From IMG/VR virus record IMGVR_UViG_3300021478_000113, positions 1-23,514 of that record: a DNA stretch of 23,514 nucleotides; one strand, given 5' to 3'. A model generated the notes under the pieces. The model made no database searches and was not told where the DNA came from. It saw only the letters and a program-made list of their open reading frames with translations. Source of the stretch: a virus. Positions 22,138 to 23,514 of this stretch are shown one piece after another. Each line of letters starts with the position of its first letter. Position 1 is the first letter of the stretch. Position numbers and translations under genes: made by a program.

Positions 22138-23448
22138 ATTTATATACGGATTCCGAACATCAATCCCTACCCTCATCAAGCACGCATGTTCCGCGCTATG
22201 GTCGAGGACAAGAACGTCTGCGCGGTCATCCATCGCCGAGCAGGAAAGGACATATTTTCTATCCAGGCATGGCTTCTGCGCGGATTGCGTAGAATCGGGA
22301 CGCATGTGTACCTGTTCCCACTTCACAAACAAGCCCGTTCGGTTATCTGGGATGGACTCGATTTCGATGGCAGACCGTTCATGGATGCGATACCGAAGTC
22401 GCTTGTTGCTAAACGCAATGAAGCAAGAATGGAAATCACTCTCTTTAATGGTTCTAAACTTATTCTGGCAGGCAGCAATAATTACAACGGACTCATGGGG
22501 TCTAATCCTGTTACCATTATTTATAGCGAGTTCAGCCTTCACAATCCTTTGGCTCGTCAATACCTCAATCCAATTATCGTCCAAAACAAAGGGCGAGAGA
22601 TTCTACAATACACCCCCAGGGGAATGAATCACGGGTTTGAAGTCTATAACCAAGTCAAAGACCTTCCTGATTACCACGTAGAGCATTTAAGCGTAGAACA
22701 GACCTTTAAATGCGATGGCTCGCCTATCATAACGATGGCAGACATCAAGCGTGCCAAAGACCTTGGCATGTCTGAAGAGCTTATACGGCAGGAATTCTAC
22801 GTTGATTTTGAAGTCGGAAACCTGGGTGCCTATTATACCAGAGAAATGAGCGATATGGTGCGCGAAGGTCGCATCATGCAATTGAAACCAGACCCAAGGC
22901 TAAAGCTGCATAGCGTATGGGATTTAGGGGGAACAGATGCTACAGCAGGACTTCTCTTTCAAGTTACTGGCCGTTATGTACACATCCTTTATCTTATTCA
23001 CGATACTGGCCGTGGTTTTAAATCCTATCTCGATGAAGCCGAAAGAGTACGCCAGAATTTCGGATGCGAATGGGGCTACCACTTTGGGCCGCATGACATC
23101 GACCAAAAGCACCAAGGATGGGAACACACTGAGTCTCGCTTAATGTCAGCCCGAAAGTACGGCTGGCATTTTCAGATGGTTCCTAAAGTATCACTCGAAG
23201 ACGGCATAGAATCTGTACGCTACATGTTCCCGCGAATGAGAATCGATAAAATCAACTGCGACATAGCCATCAGAGCCATACGCGAATTTCAACGTGAGTT
23301 CGATGAGAAAAGAGGAGTCTATAAGAAGGCACCCTTAGAGAACTGGGCAATACATATCGCCGATGCGTTCCGCTATCTCGCAGTACAATACCGGCGATTA
23401 TATGACACCCCAATGGCCCCGTCCACCTACAGCACGGGAAACATGTAA
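22138..23448 (+). CDS. Large terminase subunit (packaging ATPase/nuclease)
   Basis: Numbered from ATG 22186, motifs are: Walker A-like H-R-R-A-G-K-D (16-22), Walker B-like I-I-Y-S-E-F (111-116), and nuclease acids in W-D-L-G-G-T-D (Asp246), G-P-H-D-I-D (Asp304) and I-A-D-A-F-R-Y (Asp393). The product translocates and cuts DNA at the portal. I place the start upstream because the conserved adenine-binding Q motif (I-P-N-I-N-P-Y-P-H-Q) is encoded at 22150-22179 and lies in-frame before ATG 22186. The only in-frame initiators there are rare ATT/ATA/ATC codons; ATT 22138 has AAGGA 7 nt upstream (436 residues). The alternative is a frameshift from ATG 22121. The last 20 codons plus the stop lie in the right terminal repeat. 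Confidence 0.9.
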   Translation: MYIRIPNINPYPHQARMFRAMVEDKNVCAVIHRRAGKDIFSIQAWLLRGLRRIGTHVYLFPLHKQARSVIWDGLDFDGRPFMDAIPKSLVAKRNEARMEITLFNGSKLILAGSNNYNGLMGSNPVTIIYSEFSLHNPLARQYLNPIIVQNKGREILQYTPRGMNHGFEVYNQVKDLPDYHVEHLSVEQTFKCDGSPIITMADIKRAKDLGMSEELIRQEFYVDFEVGNLGAYYTREMSDMVREGRIMQLKPDPRLKLHSVWDLGGTDATAGLLFQVTGRYVHILYLIHDTGRGFKSYLDEAERVRQNFGCEWGYHFGPHDIDQKHQGWEHTESRLMSARKYGWHFQMVPKVSLEDGIESVRYMFPRMRIDKINCDIAIRAIREFQREFDEKRGVYKKAPLENWAIHIADAFRYLAVQYRRLYDTPMAPSTYSTGNM

Positions 23449-23514
23449 CAAAGACCCCACCCCTTCTCTACCTTGACAGACAATGTTTCACGAAAAGGTT
23501 CCACGTAGAAAAAG
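23388..23514. repeat. Right arm of 127-bp perfect terminal inverted repeat
   Basis: The exact reverse complement of bases 1-127. It starts at the last base of a terminase codon, covers the final codons (encoding RRLYDTPMAPSTYSTGNM) and TAA 23446-23448, then 66 bp of non-coding DNA in which I see no hairpin terminator. The natural context of this DNA is therefore probably here, with the left arm as the copy. Confidence 0.97.

Noticed and set aside
22018-22584. 188-codon minus-strand ORF across the integrase-terminase junction
   Set aside because: It lies opposite two well-supported genes and its product matches no pattern I know.
22121-22627. 168-codon + strand ORF starting at the coupled ATG after the integrase
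   Set aside because: After the first few codons it is an out-of-frame reading of the terminase; only its start may matter, through frameshifting.
1-23514. tRNA genes, CRISPR arrays and insertion sequences
   Set aside because: No cloverleaf, spaced repeat array or transposase was recognised; the only mobile-element-type gene is the tyrosine integrase.

Overview
The window reads as the virion-morphogenesis half of a podovirus with T7-type architecture (short tail, internal ejection proteins) that also carries a tyrosine integrase, so it is probably temperate or descended from a temperate phage. The host cannot be named from the sequence. The T7-type ejectosome and ordinary Shine-Dalgarno sites point to a Gram-negative bacterium. 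All genes but one are on the + strand, tightly packed and often overlapping. No RNA polymerase, DNA polymerase, helicase, primase, repressor, holin or spanin gene is recognisable. Either the early/replication half lies outside this contig, or the element depends on the host or a helper for replication.

Layout. 1-260: a 127-bp terminal repeat, a candidate promoter and leader sequence. 261-1208: accessory genes (a DUF2829/Tad2-like candidate anti-Thoeris protein, a small Cys/His protein, and a minus-strand lysozyme/transglycosylase-like protein). 1271-2309: putative small terminase and two small proteins. 2313-5951: portal, a Bbp19-like protein, scaffold, a structured 157-nt intergenic segment and the major capsid protein. 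5978-6865: head-fibre/decoration-like protein. 6889-10063: tail tubular proteins A and B. 10076-16889: the three internal virion (ejectosome) proteins of gp14/gp15/gp16 type. 16908-20180: tail-fibre cassette with two fibre genes and two small genes. 20249-21123: four small genes (DUF6582-like, coiled-coil, DUF6496-like, unknown). 21162-22121: tyrosine integrase, whose stop overlaps an ATG. 22138-23448: large terminase.

How the parts work together. Scaffold, portal and capsid proteins build the procapsid. The terminases fill it with DNA. The gp11/gp12-like proteins form the tail and the fibres bind the host. The gp14-16-like proteins are expelled to form the trans-envelope channel. The minus-strand lytic protein may cut peptidoglycan, since the gp16-like protein shows no obvious lytic domain at its N-terminus. 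The DUF2829 protein may protect the infecting genome.

The most notable features are: (1) the first 127 bp are the exact reverse complement of the last 127 bp, and the right copy includes the 3' end of the terminase gene; 127 is also a common assembler k-mer, so artefact and real inverted repeat must be separated; (2) a fibre gene has two 58-residue tandem segments identical in protein but with 44 of 58 codons synonymously different; (3) integrase and large terminase are adjacent and apparently coupled, and the terminase reading frame has no ATG/GTG/TTG upstream of its conserved adenine-binding Q motif; (4) the segment before the capsid gene can fold into three hairpins.
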